Assembly: GCA_009602725.1 (NCBI GenBank)
Contig: WELB01000126.1
Location: 205,864-269,863 of the forward strand
Origin: Spirogloea muscicola
Lineage: Eukaryota; Streptophyta; Zygnematophyceae; Spirogloeales; Spirogloeaceae
Direction: 5' to 3'
DNA length: 64,000 bases
The notes under the pieces are model-generated. The model saw only the letters and a program-made list of their open reading frames with translations, was not told where the DNA came from and made no database searches. Numbering within the stretch: the stretch's first letter is position 1; every line of letters starts with the position of its first letter. Shown piece by piece: positions 45,243 to 57,399 of the stretch. A program made the translations under genes and the position numbers.

Positions 45243-46871
45243 TCAATCTTGAACCAGACGGCTGAGGGACTCAATCAGCTGCTTCAAATTGTACTTGGTG
45301 CCTGGATCGCCAGTGAGGCCACTGATGTCGCCGCTGATGCTCTGCCGACAAATGACACGCAGACGGCGCAGCAAGGAGGCGGTGAGCAGAATCGCCTTGC
45401 CTGCTGCAAGGTGAGAGCACGTCGTGACAAGGCATTGCCATGAAAGTTGCTTGTAGTAGCCTCTTCCTTCTCCAGTCTTCTCCTGTCTGCAGCTGGACCA
45501 GCACTTTGCAGCTAGGACCAGTGCAGAGCGAGGCTGCTCTACCAACATCCAGATAGTGAGCATGCCTGCTTTCTCATGCCATATCTAGCCTAAACCCGAC
45601 ATTGCCTGGACAGGCAGAACCGAGCTCATCCTTTCTTGTGTAAGAAGAGCCACGAGCTGATGGGGCTTGCATAGCGGCTCGACTTACCTCTATATGTCTC
45701 AACGTTTTGGACAGCGTCGCAACTGATTGCCGTAGAAGTTCCGTGTTCTCGCCCGTCAGTATGCTGCTGTTGAGCGTCCTGCTCGTCACAGAAGCGGTGG
45801 CACACACATAGGACTTAGCGCGACGGAGTAGGTACATTCCCATTAGGCAGCTGCACATTTTGTTACAACTTGCAGCCACGCCTTCACTTGAAGTGTGCAG
45901 GAGGAGGGCTTGCCTCAGGTCAACCGCAGCATCTGTGGCGATGGCTGTCAGTCGTTCGATGTTCTTCAGGAGCGGCCCCTCCCGCACGTCGTTGAGGATC
46001 GGCGCCAAATCGCTGGCCACATTCTCCAGCTGCGCAAGCAAGCTCCCCGGCGTCTCATCCAGGCCGTCCATCGACTTGTCGACATCGCTCAGCATCGAAA
46101 GCATGGCCAGAGGGACGGAAACGACAGCGGAATGCCGTTGTAGTGGCAAGCGGGCCGGCGCCGTACCTGCTGCAGTAGCGGGCGGGCGTCCTCCACGGCG
46201 GCGCTGAGGCGCTCGGCGGCCACAAAGACCTTGCTGACGCCCTGCTGGTCGACCTGCTTGGCGATCTTGGTGCAGATGCCGACGAGCTCGTCGAGGCTGA
46301 CGCCCTGGCGGCCGGCGATCTTCTCGCGGTCGCAGACGATGAGGCCCTCGGCGGCGCAGCCGGGGTCGAGGGGCCCCGCGGTGGGCGCAGGCATCGGCGG
46401 CTGCGGCGTGATGTCGATGAGCGTCTCGGAGATGAGCCCCGACTGGTTGACCTCCACGAGCGAGTTGCGGGGGATGACGACGTTGGCGTCCATGACCTCC
46501 ACCACGACGTCGATGCGCTCCAGCGACGGCCGGACGCCGACGACGGAGCCGACGTCGACGCCGCGGATGCGCACCGGCGTGCCGACAGTGATGCCGCAGG
46601 CCTGCGCAAACTCCAAGACCGCCTGGTAGCGCTGCGTGCGCGAGCGCACCTGGACGCCTCGTACCCACGTCAGGGTGAGCGCCAGCATGGCCACGCCCGT
46701 GACGACGAAGAGGCCCACGCCGCCCTCCCAGATGCTGCGCTTCCCGAACCCGAAGTCGCTCAGCGGCCGCGTGACCTGCCGCCACACCGCCGCCACGGCG
46801 GCCAGCAGCTGCTCCGCCGGCCCGCCCTCTCCGCGCTCCGCCGCCGCCGCTGCCGCCGCCGGCGAAGACGG
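45243..46871 (-). CDS. TGD2: TGD2, MCE-domain subunit of the plastid TGD lipid importer
   Basis: Substrate-binding subunit of the TGD1-2-3 ABC transporter, which moves ER-derived lipid (phosphatidic acid) through the chloroplast envelope. Exons: 5' end unresolved-46167, 46074-45914, 45778-45688, 45341-45243 (TGA). Seen: LSDFGFGKRSIWEGGVG, a single membrane span (LFVVTGVAMLALTLTW), MCE domain (GITVGTPVRIRGVDVGSVVG, VEVMDANVVIPRNSLVEVNQ, GLISETLIDITPQ), KVFVAAERLSAAVEDARPLL, NSSILTGENTELL, and the C-terminal KQLIESLSRLV of plant TGD2. Intron 2 has a GC donor (GCAAGC). The frame runs upstream through AERGEGGPAEQLLAAV to the N at 46872, so the transit peptide and start codon are lost in the gap. 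Confidence 0.92.
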
Positions 46872-46872
46872 N
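46872..46872. other. single-N assembly join
   Basis: Lies between the open 5' end of TGD2 and a fragment resembling another gene (OHCU decarboxylase), in GC-rich sequence. Confidence 0.7.
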
Positions 46873-46999
46873 GCGGCCGTCAGCGCCGCCTGCTGCTCTC
46901 CTTCTGACAGCCTGCGACACGGCCGCGGAGGAGGACCTTGTCAAAACGACATGGGTTGTAAGCAGTCCATGCTTCTCGAGGGCAGTGCCGGGCGGTGGC

Positions 47000-47133
47000 G
47001 CAGGCGCGGCGACGGCCAGAAGTGTGGCGCAGGCGACGCACTCGGCCGTGGCGGCGTGGGTCTGCCTGACGCTGGACGTGTCGCCGATCCGCGGGTGGCC
47101 CGCAAACGCCTGCAGCCAGCCGCCGACATCCAC
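47000..47133 (-). CDS. fragment resembling OHCU decarboxylase (allantoin synthase family)
   Basis: After an AG acceptor at 47134-47135 the minus strand reads VDVGGWLQAFAGHPRIGDTS. The plant OHCU decarboxylase/TTL block is VDVxGWLxAFxxHPxIG, where the His of HP is the catalytic residue in urate breakdown to S-allantoin. No other part of that enzyme is visible: upstream is GC-rich, and downstream is the N at 46872, followed by TGD2. It may be one exon of a gene whose remainder was lost in the assembly, or a relic. The left boundary is approximate. Confidence 0.5.
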
Positions 47134-47404
47134 CTGCGGACGAGGCGAGGCGAGCTGAGCCAGGCGCCCGAGGGCCGCGGCGGCGCGGCGGCGGCGGCGG
47201 CGGGCCCGGCGGCATGGCGGGAGGGCACTCCCGGACCAGCCTCGGCGGCCCCCTCCTGTCTTCGTTCCGACCAATCGTGGATTGTTTCCGACCCCCAAGC
47301 CCCCCCAACAAGGTCGGGCCAGGGCCTTTGCCGGGCCGGCAGCGGCAGTGGGAACGCGACCCCTCGCCGCCAGTGTCAATGTCAGCGACCGCTAGACGTC
47401 TGAG

Positions 47405-47580
47405 TAAGCGCGGCCAGATTAACTGGTGGCTGGGAGAGGCCAGCCCAAAGGAATGGACAAGGTCTGAAGGAGCCGGAGTGCTAAGGACTGAGACAGCAGC
47501 AAGCGAACTCTCAGTAACCTCTAGTCAGTAGATGCAAATCTGAATAGCTAGCAGGCGGAAAGACGTCGCCGTGAATGGTG
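47405..47580 (-). repeat. retroelement 3'-tail repeat, minus orientation
   Basis: GGCTGGGAGAGGCCAGCCC (47428-47446), then GGACAAGGTCTGAAGGAGCC and TAGCTAGCAGGCGG. It parallels 30.60-30.84 kb closely, but no element coding sequence follows: a truncated copy. Confidence 0.7.
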
Positions 47581-48811
47581 GCTGTGTGGCCTGCCGTAGT
47601 GCTTACGGAGTACTACTTCTGGACTGGCCTTCGTTAATTCTTTTTCTTAAGGCTGGCCAATCAAGGCCATCCCCATCTACTGGAAGAGTCCTTTCACATC
47701 CACTTCCTCCTTTGGTTAGGGCTTCTCTTGCAGAAGTTGGCAAAGCCCACAAACTCTGGGCACAAATGTGTTTACGTCAATACTTCAGCTGGGAGGAGCC
47801 CACAAGGAAATCACAGAAGGGGAAGAGGGCTTGTCTGAGCTCTCTCTTTTCCTGGGAAGCCAGCCAAGCGCTTAGAGAGCCAACCACACGCCAGCTGAAT
47901 GCTAAGCCCAACAATTAGATTGACAGATAATTATGCTTCTGAGAACTACCAGGGCTAGCCATTACCAGCTTAACAACGAAAATGGGCAGTTCCAGGAGAG
48001 TAATGGCCGAGTTTGGGCAGCCTAATGCACACTCATATATGAAACGCATGGAATGCATGCATAGGCAGAGGGGGAGATGAATAAGACGATGATCAAGTTG
48101 GCAATAGCAGCACAGGCGTCCACCACGTATGAGGACCGAGAAGCAGCACAATATGTGCCAGGAGAACCATGCCCACCGAGGAGTTTTGGAAAAGCCCCTT
48201 GGGCACCTTAGAGCGTGAATGATCAAAGCACCTATTCAATGCCACCTCAGCGACTTTAGATTGCAAATGAAAGATAGCCCTAATTCAAGCAACTGCAAAT
48301 CACATCCAGCTACCCAGTTGAGGTTACAGCAGCAAATGAACGCAGACACACATTTTGTTGCCGACAAGACACAGTGGCCCGCAGGCAACAGAACAGGTAA
48401 GACTTACGTCGTCCTTGAATGGCATGCAAGTGCTGCGCAACTTGAGCGCGGCATTGAAATAATCACATGCTGCCGCTGAGGTTGAAGTCAATGAATGTTG
48501 GGGGTTGGAAGTGTGTGAAGTTATCACACGACTGACCGGCATCTACGTATATGTGCCTTAGCGATGCGGAAATGGACCGCCGGCAGAATGTGCCTGAGCC
48601 GCACGCAGTAGCAGCTATAACTAGGACTCAAGGGCTAGACATAGGTAGTAACTAGGACAAGGACTGACAAGTACTAACTGCAGACCAAGTGCCAAAAGAT
48701 ACTTTGTTGCTAGTGACGGATGTAAGCTGCTGGTAATAAGACCAAGAGACAGGTAGAGTGCCACTATCAAGCTCAGAAAGCAAGAGCTAACACGCAACTA
48801 TAGACAGCTCC
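47581..48811. other. intergenic
   Basis: A weak, plus-oriented tail remnant lies near 47635-47680 (AAGGCTGGCCAATCAAGGCCATC). Otherwise nothing recognised; includes the 3' flank of ACR. Confidence 0.4.
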
Positions 48812-51350
48812 CTACGAGGCTGTGGTCAAGCCAAGGGAGTACATGAAGCGCTGCGACTGCGACCTGATCAGATGCGCCAGCGAGAATTGATTCCTGTCTG
48901 GGGGCGACTCACGTGGAGGTGAGGGTGCAAACTTGGGAGCCTCCTTCACCTGAAGGACAGTCTGCCCAATCTCCTGCCTCATGGCCTCCACCACGGCCAT
49001 GTCCACGGGCTCTCCAGAGGCATTAGTGACGTAGAAGACATTTACTGCCTTATGGTCACGGGTTGCGACATCTGCACCAGTCACAGATAAACCGTTGTCG
49101 CGGAATATGCGGGTAACATCAGACAGAAGACCCACTCTGTCTCCTGTGCACAGCTCCAAGCGCAGGCCCTGCATTGAAGCGAGGAGGATTTCAGGAAGCT
49201 GGACCAGACAGCAGACATCAGATAAATGTGACATAAAGCTAACATTTCAGATCTTGCAGGCATGCATCACAAAACCAAGGCGTCCAGATGACGACACAAG
49301 CAATAGGAGCTTCTGAAGTGCGTACAAGAATTGAATGACATGAACCACTACTACAGGCAAAGTATGTCCAGTGGCCATACCATGGGCACACGCCTCTCAA
49401 TGGCAGCCTCTAAGCACTTGACTACACGCTGACGTTCAGCTTCAGAATCCAGAGTGCATCCATCCAGATGTCGGATGTAAAACTCCTGCACAAGGACAAA
49501 ATGAGCCACCAGAAACACAATAACTACACCAACCTTAGCACCTTCAGTGATGCTGGATTGCGCCACAGCGCAATAAACACCAACCTATCTCATGAAACAG
49601 AGCAGACATATGGAATACACGCAGGGCAGAGACAAATGCATGTCTTCCATAATCCAGTTCCATTTCAAATCTACAGGCAAGTCCAACAAGCCTTACCTGA
49701 GTAGCAATATCATCCTCGCAAATAACAGAGCCGTGGAAGACCACATATTGCATGTCCGTCAAAGTGCAAACTGTGTCAAACAGCAACTTTGGACGGTCCT
49801 GACACTGGATGGTAACAATGGAGTAGGAAGTTTCAGTGCAATTGCGCACAGTAACCATGGGCCTCTTAGTGGAATTTGTACTTCGCCCTGGAGAATCCAA
49901 AGGCTCATAGTCGTGGTCTGCATGCATCATCTGGTGAAGCCTTCTCTCCGTGGTGCTCAAACCACTCCAGCAGTCCGTCTTTGTTGTTGTTCGGCCATCG
50001 TCTAGCTTCATCAGATCCTGTAGCTTCTCTGTCAACTTCTCGATCTGCAGACAAGGGGACATGCGACAGTGGCACTGCGTCTGCTCAATCACATGACAAG
50101 TCAGTGCCCTGCACAGCAATAGAAAGTCCTTCTCAATTACATTGTGGGTGGTTGACACAATCAACCGACTGACAATAAACAACGTACAAGCTCACAACCA
50201 CACTGAAAACTGGACAAGAAGCTCTTACCTTACTTCCTGCCACGGCTCCACCAGTGGCTCCATCTGTCATGTACACCACGCAAGCTGCACGCCTGTTGTG
50301 GGTCCATACCTCGGCGGCTTCCACATTGCACTCCATCTCCGCAAGAACAGCACAGATTCTTGAAAGCATGCCCGGGCGATCAGGGCCCGTCAGCTCTATG
50401 GCTGTGTAAGTGGCGGCAGATTGCACGGTCACAGCCCTTCCCAGGCAAGTCTTGACCTCCTGTACAGATACATCTCGCTTGGCTCCCAGCACCTGCAAAA
50501 AAGTTCCCCCGTTTTCAGAAATATGCTCAACTAGGCTCGAAACAAGTATATGTAGTGTTGCATAAACAGCAACGACAAGTAAGCGGACACATTTGCTACA
50601 ACACCAAAAGCATGATGCAGGCGAATGCAACGACCTGTTGGATGAAGTCGATGGTGTGCGGATCTGTAACCTTGTTGCCCAGTTGATCCCTCACATGGAA
50701 CACTGCAAAGCATGATGTTGCTTATAAGCTTGTGGGACCTGGTTATGACATGAAGGCAACAGGCGACTTTCGACTAAGCCAAAGACAAAGGCAGGCAAGA
50801 AGCAGGGTAACCTCTGAATACATCATGTTTGTATATTCTTCAGTATATGGGGGAGGAAGGGGGGATTGCATGACAATCCCCTCTGAGATGCTGTTATCTT
50901 ACCATCGACAAACCAGCCCCCATCTGAGGAGATGTACGCCTTTGAAATGCAGAGGTCCAGATCAGTGAGAAGCTGGACGACCTCCAGAAGGCACCCATGC
51001 CTGTTGGCACTATCGACCTTCACGAGCGTGGCATCAGGTTGTGTGGTATTGTCCACCACCACCCTGTCATGGAGCATTGATGACAACCTTGATGTCATCA
51101 TAAAGGTCGTCTAGCAGGATAAAGGGTGGATGACAATCCTGCACACTGTACATGACACGGATGGCCAGTGCCTTGGAGCCCTTTCGCAAGCTTGTAACAA
51201 CCACTCACACAAGAGCTTCATGACCAAGTGTACCTTGGGGGATTTATTTTCAGACTGAGCGTCTCGTACTCTGCAAAGCCGAAACAAACAATCAACACAT
51301 ATCAGATGGGTATAGAACGGCGAGGGACACACGCTCATGACTTCGTCCAT
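48812..51350 (-). CDS. ACR: ACT domain repeat (ACR) protein
   Basis: Putative amino-acid-sensing regulator of the plant ACR family. Eight exons: 51350-51333, 51268-51234, 51063-50903, 50702-50635, 50492-50229, 50044-49697, 49485-49381, 49168-48812; 451 aa, as in plants. Four ACT domains in order: [19 protein letters not shown] with [37 protein letters not shown] with [34 protein letters not shown] with [39 protein letters not shown] with [15 protein letters not shown]. Domains 2 and 3 are joined by a charged linker. All are GT-AG and in phase. The first two small exons carry little conservation, so the start (MDEVMS) is tentative; the second exon's acceptor could be shifted by 2 nt. No transit peptide is evident. 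Confidence 0.9.
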
Positions 51351-52739
51351 ACAAAGACGACCGACGGAGCTCTGCGGTGGAAAGAGGACTTGGCTCAACA
51401 ACCGGCCGCCTTTGCCGTAGACTTGGTGCATCCGACGCCTCCCTAAGAAGCTGGCCTGCCGACATCGCAGAAGCGACTCACAGGTCCCACAGGCTGATCA
51501 AGCCACGCAGAGAGTGAGGGAGTGCAGCCATACCGGTGCTCATCTCCTGGTGGCGCCTCCAGTAGGCATCGGGCCCGGAGGGCGGGGTCTTCTTGTTCCT
51601 GTCCCTGTCGTGGACGCTGGCCCCGCCGCTGCGAACGACTGGGGGCCACGACGAAGGCCGGCTGGTGCTCCCGTCTCCTTGGTTCACCATCCTGCGGTCT
51701 GTGGCGGCCCGTCACAGCGTAGCTCCGGCGAGCAGCCTTTGATCCGGAGGCAGGCTCCGGGACATTGCCAGGCTGCGGCTCGGCCTTCGCGTGGCCGGGG
51801 CGGCCGCAGCCTCAGGCGCTGGCCACCGGTTCGAGCCCAGCGGCGGCGGCCGCCGGGCGGCGANGGCGGCGTTGGCGGCGGTGGCGGCGGCCACGGCCAT
51901 GGCGGGCGGCGGCTAACCGCCGCTTGGGGGGATCGGGAGAACGGTGGAATGCGGAAATGTAGTCCAGAGGCGTCGGCTCCAGCACCACCCCTCCCGGGGC
52001 TTGGCCGCGCCATTTGGCTTAACCGCCGCGGTTAGGCGCCTGGGGGTTTCTCGGGCGGCCGGGGCGCATGACCGCGGCGGCGCCGCCTTGGGCCCGCCCG
52101 GAGCGCTGATGGAAATCGGTCAGGGCGGCACCCCACGGGCCCCCCCCCCGCGTCCCGGGGCGCGAGCTCCGCCGTCGATGCACGCCCCCACGAGGGGCGT
52201 CGCTCGCCGTTCGATGCGCCAGCCGCGCCGCCGCGGCCTGCCACGCGGCACTCCCTTCACATTCCGTGCCACTGGCGGATTCTTTCCGTCAGCGCGGCCC
52301 ACCCGCCACCGTGGGGGGACCACCCGGCCCCCTCCCATTGACCAGCCCGAGCCTGCGGTGAGCGCCCGCGCCTCTCATCGCCCGCCGCGTGGCCCTACCG
52401 CCACGTCGGATCGCGGCGGCGCGCTCCCTCCCCCCGAGGTAGCGGGAGCCCGACAATCGACGCGGCGTCGGCCGCGCACCCGACGCCGCCCCCGCGCACG
52501 CGAGGGCAGACCGCCTCGCACGTGCGGGCTGCGGCACCCTGGCCCCTTCTGGCCACGCGACAGCAGCGGTTTGTCGGCTACAGCGCGGATCGCGCCGCAG
52601 GTCTTGGTAGCAGCGCCCTGTCGGCGCATAGGAGGACATTGGAGCGGGGGCTCCTACCCAGCCCTATAATCCTTTTCCCATCAGCTGCTGACTAGGAGGG
52701 GTTTTTACTTAGTAAAATGGAATTCCTTTTGGCCCTTGG
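51351..52739. other. GC-rich intergenic DNA with a single N (51864)
   Basis: Contains the ACR promoter. Overlapping long ORFs on both strands come from GC-rich composition. A minus-strand reading at 51478-51690 (DRDRNKKTPPSGPDAYWRRH) looks protein-like, but no family is recognised. Confidence 0.35.
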
Positions 52740-53720
52740 GACCTTTCTGTTCTTTCTAAGGCTGGCCATTCACAACCCCCGCCGGAAGAAATGGCTCTCC
52801 CAATGGGGGTTATCTGGCTAGCTTTCACAGCCGTTCTTTTGATATCAGCAGCCGCATTCTCTCATGGGGGCAAGGGCTGTGAAAGGCAGCCCGAAAAGGA
52901 TCGACGAAGGTCCGAATGGGCCACAATGACGGAGGGGCCTGAAAATGCTATGTCAGAACGGGTGGAGGATGGTACCTCAGTAGCTACGAGTGAGGAGCCT
53001 CAAATCCGGCAGACTAGCTGCCGGAAAAGTATCCCCCTGACGAAACCCAGAGGCTGCAGCGAGAGCACGGCTAGCACGCAGATGCAAAGCGTGGGCCATG
53101 GACCGCTGAAGGGAGATCGACAATCGCATGCGATAGACTTGGGCCCACGAGCCAGCGGCGTTGAAGTCAGCCAGCTCACCTCGCCTGCGGGACACAGCGC
53201 GCCGCGCAAGCCTGGCCAGCAGGTCGAGCTACTGGGATCCGAGAGCCTCGCGCACATCCACGGCCAGTACGAACTCGTCCCCAGCCGGGTGGTCTGAGTA
53301 TTTGGCCGCCTTGCAGCGAGTGGCGTTCGCCGCTGCATGGCCAGCCCTCGAGGCAGAAAGCCCCGGATTGGCGCGATCCACCACATCGGTGGTGACCACA
53401 TCGGCGATGACGCACAGAACGCTGCCCGGCGTGGACGCCACCAGGTCCACACGGGGAGTGTGCAGTCCATCCGGCATCTGCCGGATGGGCATAATAGATG
53501 TGTTTTCCAAAGCGACAGTGTACCCTGCCTCCTGGAAAACTCCGAACATCGCGTCTCTGAGGAGGTAGTGTGCAGGGTGCGTTCACCTCCAGTGGCGCAG
53601 CAGAGGACATGCGCCGCCAGCTCCGCCGGGTCCGCCAACCGTTCTTTGCAATCGCAATGCAGCACGCCTAGCAGACAGGGCGGGGGGAGGTCCAGCAGGC
53701 GGTGGACTGCCGTTTGGAAA
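52740..53720 (-). mobile_element. decayed reverse-transcriptase-type retroelement copy
   Basis: In minus-strand order: a Cys/His motif (LLGVLHCDCKERLADPAELA, then HVLCC), a segment with VDLVASTPGSVLCVIADVVT and GHAAANATRCKAAKYSDHPA, GDEFVLAVDVREALGSQ and LAAASGFRQGD. The pieces are in different frames, so the copy is inactive. Two hairpin-type repeats (near 52.76 and at 52874-52892) lie at its 3' side. The SDHPxGDEFV...VDV segment matches the fragment at 30.8-31.1 kb. Confidence 0.6.
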
Positions 53721-53939
53721 AGTTCAATTGGCATCCTGAGTGCTTCGTAGAGGGGGAGCGCGGAGAGCCAGGCTGCCGCGTGCAGGGAGGACGCCGACCG
53801 CAGCCGAGCATGGCCGCGCACGTCTGTCCGAGGGAGGAGCTGCAGCGTGGCCAGGCCGCCTGTCGACCCCCGCCCCCTATGGAAGAGCTCACTACTTACT
53901 CCAATGTAGGCAAATGGCTGTCGAGACGGACTCTTCCAG

Positions 53940-55204
53940 TTGAGGGTGATGGCTGTGAGAGGCCAGCCCAAAGAAGAAATCGCTCGCCCATAGAGAAGAG
54001 GGGCTAGCAAAGCCAGCCCGGTAAAGAAGAATGGACGATATCCAAAGGCCACAAAAGGTGCCGACAACAAAAAAACACACGACTAGACACGAAATGATGC
54101 AGATGGAAGCTCAGTACCCACAAGTAAGCAACAGCAAGTCAGAATAACTCGAAGCCGGGAAAGAGGCACTCCGCCGAGACCCAGAGGCAGTAGCCATAGC
54201 GCGGCGGTGCGCGTGTGGAAGAGGAGAAGGCGCGGGTGCGCATGAAATGGAAGGGAGGCCAATCCAAGCCAACGCTGGCCACTTGGGCCCAGCACCCCCA
54301 CAGGAAGAAGTGAGCTCTTCCAAAGAAATGGAGTGTGTAATAAGAGATGGAGGGCCTGTGTGGCCAAGTACAAAGGCAAGCACATCGACAAATGTGCGCC
54401 ACCTGCTGCTAAGCTGACGCGCTCAGTAACTACGAGTCAGCACATAGAGGTCGCTAACTGATGCCCGAATACCGGACGGCAATCGACAAGCTCTTGAGCT
54501 ACCAGCTAAGGCTTGACCAGCTTTCTGATGCAACGCATGAGCCTGAGCTCGCTGCAGACAAGCTGACACACGACGTCGCAAAAATGACAAGTAGGCTGCC
54601 GGCATGCCCATCTGAGCTGGAAGCATATCCTCACATCGAGCATATCCTAAACTTGCAGTGTTCTCCAGTAGGCTTTGGAAGCGAGGACCCACGCAGCCGA
54701 AAGTGTCAATTGCCGCCGGTAGAAGGTGATCGCTGCGGGGGCAGTCAGAGAAATGTAGGAGCTTTCTCTGCTCAGCACCTCCCACTGCATGGCCAGCAAT
54801 GTGCGTCGATGCGGAACTCTTGTATGCCTCCGTCACTACCACATCAACCAAGGCTCGTGGGCCTCCGCCAGGTTGTACCCCCACAATGTCCAGGGTGCGA
54901 CGGTGATAGCGACCCTGGGAATCCGTGGTGATGGACGTTATATTGCTCACTTCCACAATGGCGTGGTAGCCGGCGTCGCGCATCAGGTCCGCCAGGGCGT
55001 CCTGTAGGAGATTATGGACGCCCACCACCTCAGGGGCCTGTGGGACACCGCAGCATATGGGTGGCAAAGTCTCCGCCCCCCACGGAAGCCGCACTCACAC
55101 TGAATTACTCCAATCAGGCAGGTCGGGGGCAGGCCTAGGAACAGCTGGAGAAGCGTCCGATGTGCCTCGGGTGTAAACGATCCAGCCGTTTGGTTATGCC
55201 ACAC
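53940..55204 (-). mobile_element. reverse-transcriptase-type retroelement, 3' part with hairpin tail
   Basis: The minus-strand ORF 54423-55094 (223 aa) reads VHNLLQDALADLMRDAGYHA, RTLDIVGVQPGGGPRALVDV and RKLLHFSDCPRSDHLLPAAI, the C-terminal module of the same element family. A Cys-motif block (LFLGLPPTCLIGVIQCECGF) precedes it in another frame (54983-55204). Two hairpins of the tail family (53950-53968 and 54001-54019) lie at its 3' side, as in the other copies. Reverse transcriptase motifs themselves are not present: 5'-truncated. Confidence 0.6.
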
Positions 55205-55880
55205 GGTGCTATTAGCGTTACATGACCATCAAGCGTTAGCCGCTTGATGGACTAGTGGGCCCGCCCAGGAGCGGGCAACTCCCGCCCGTCCTGAACTAAC
55301 AAAAAAACTAACACAGGGAGCTTGGGCCCGCCGCAAGGGCAGGCCCTGGGGCGACCAGCTCACACCCCCTGGAGGGGGGGGGGGCACGGGGGAAGCACTA
55401 CGAGCCTTGAGCCGAGACCCGACATCAGTTCGGACCGGCGAAGCCCAAGAGCAGCCTTGCCGCTGCTCGCCGCCGCAGCCGCCGCCGCAGCCTGCTGCGG
55501 GCCTGCTGCGGGAAGCCCGTGGCTGCGCCCTTTCGAAGACAGCTGCTGGCTTTGTGCCCAAGAGGCGGAGTCGCCGCCTGACGGCGGCACCACAGGGCCG
55601 GTCTTCCGCTGCGCCTATGCGTGTGCGCTTTGACGTGTAGAGAGTTCGCTCCTAAATTGCCTACAGCCGGACCCAACAAGGACAACTCACCCCTGACTGT
55701 GCGTGTAGGGGCAGGTTATTACCTTTGGTATCAGAGGCGTTCTTGCATCTTCTGGCCTGTACTTCGCGGCTGATGATGCAGGATCTTCCTGATGCTCTGG
55801 CCTGACTTTCTCCTTTGAGTTGCTTCATCTTGCCAAACGTTGGTCCGTGGGGCTGCTAAGCGGGGTCGGCAGGTATGGGT

Positions 55881-57387
55881 CAGCGCGCTGTCTTGCTTGC
55901 TCGCTAGCTGGTGCACCAGTATTGCGTTGCCTTGCATTACAGTCTGGGGAATGTGATATGCTGACTGTCGGATCCTGACTTGATCCCTCAGTGTTCCCCA
56001 GACGGCATGGAGTCGCACAACTCCAGTGCGCATTCCCTCCTCGTCCATGGAGCAGCCAGCTGCGGAAGAGCAAGTGGTTGCTGTGGAGCAAGTCCCTGCG
56101 GGGCTAGCCGAGCTCGGGGCCGCGGGGCAAGAGGGCCTGTCGGCTGGGGAGGTGCAACGTCTTGCACTCCTGAAGGAGCACCTGGAGGCAGCCAAGGCTG
56201 TGCTGGACCCGTCCTCCCACACCCTACTGGGGGCGTTGCATGCGGAGGTGCAAGGCTTGCTCGGCCGGCTTCGTACCGGCGAGAGGCATTTGCAAGGGGT
56301 CGGAGCTCTCCGTTGCAGCTGAGGTGCATCTATATTTTTCCGAGCCGTGGCAACCCTGACTTGCCAGGGCCCACCCACCTCAGCAATACTTCGGTCAAGA
56401 TGACCTCCAGGCCTGGCTAAGCGAGATGACAGAGTGGTTCGTGTTGAGCAACACGGACGCGACGGCAAGAGTGCCGCTCACTGCCACGTATCTCGAGGGG
56501 GAATCACGTGCGTGGTGTGACTCCCTGAAGCAATCTTCCATGCCAGGGGTATTGACACCTGAGAGTACTTCTCAAGCTCGCTCATAATGCTTCCGCGCAT
56601 CCGAATAACATCCAGCTCGTCGCGAGTTCTCAATTCCCCATGGATCTCGCCATAAGCATTGACGGGCGAGCTGGAGATACTCCCAGGTGTTAAACACCTC
56701 TTACGTGGATGATAGCTTCAGAGAGGCCCACCACTCACGTGATTCCCCCTCGAAAGACGTCGCGGCGAGCGGCACTCTTGCCGTTGCGTCCGTGTTCATC
56801 AACACACAATCTATTCCGTCATCTCGCTCAGCCACGAGCCCACCCCGGTCGTCCTGACCGCAGTGTTGCCGAGGTGCGTGCTTCGATGGACGTCCATGCG
56901 ACGGGTTGCCACTGCTCTGGAGCACCAAATGCACCGCGGCATCGACCCCTTGCACATCCTGCTCTCCGGCACGCAGCCGGACGAGTGAGGCGTGCGCTTC
57001 CCCATACATCCCCTCAAGGAAGGCATGGGAAGCCGGGTCCAGGCCAGCCTTAGCTGCCTCCAGCTGCTCCTTCAGCAGTGCCATACGTTGCACCTCCCCA
57101 GCGGACAGGCCCTCTTGGCCCTCGGCTCCGAGCTTGGCGTGCCCCTCAGGGACTTGCCGGCAGCAGCCACTGCTGGCTCTGCAGCAGCCGCCGCCTCGGC
57201 AGCTGGCCGCTCTACCTCCCGAGGAGGGCTAGGATGCGCACTGGACATGTGCGACTCCATGCCGTCTGAGGTACACTGAGTGACCAAGTCAGGCTCCCGC
57301 AGTCAGCATATCACACACTCCATACTGCAATACAGGGCATCGCATGACTGGTGCACCAGCGAGCAAGCAAGCAAGACAGCGCGCTCA
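55881..57387. repeat. ~1.5 kb imperfect palindrome of a gag-like retroelement segment
   Basis: The segment 55881-56625 recurs in reverse complement up to 57387. Outer ends: CAGCGCGCTGTCTTGCTTGC at 55881 and its complement ending at 57387. Left arm frames read EVQRLALLKEHLEAAKAVLD and DATARVPLTATYLEGESRAW; right arm frames (minus) read MQRMALLKEQLEAAKAGLD and DATARVPLAATSFEGESREW. The second block is typical of Ty3/gypsy-type Gag. Similarity continues through the central region (ATAATGCTT against the complement of AAGCATT), so any true loop is short. The arms differ at many sites, so the inversion is not brand new. Confidence 0.8.
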
Positions 57388-57399
57388 TCTACACCTCCA

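Noticed and set aside
51828-51840. tRNA B-box-like GGTTCGAGCCC
   Set aside because: No A box or cloverleaf around it; lies in GC-rich repeat DNA.
52030-52650. Long overlapping ORFs in several frames
   Set aside because: Pure GC-composition effect; no motif and all frames similarly open.
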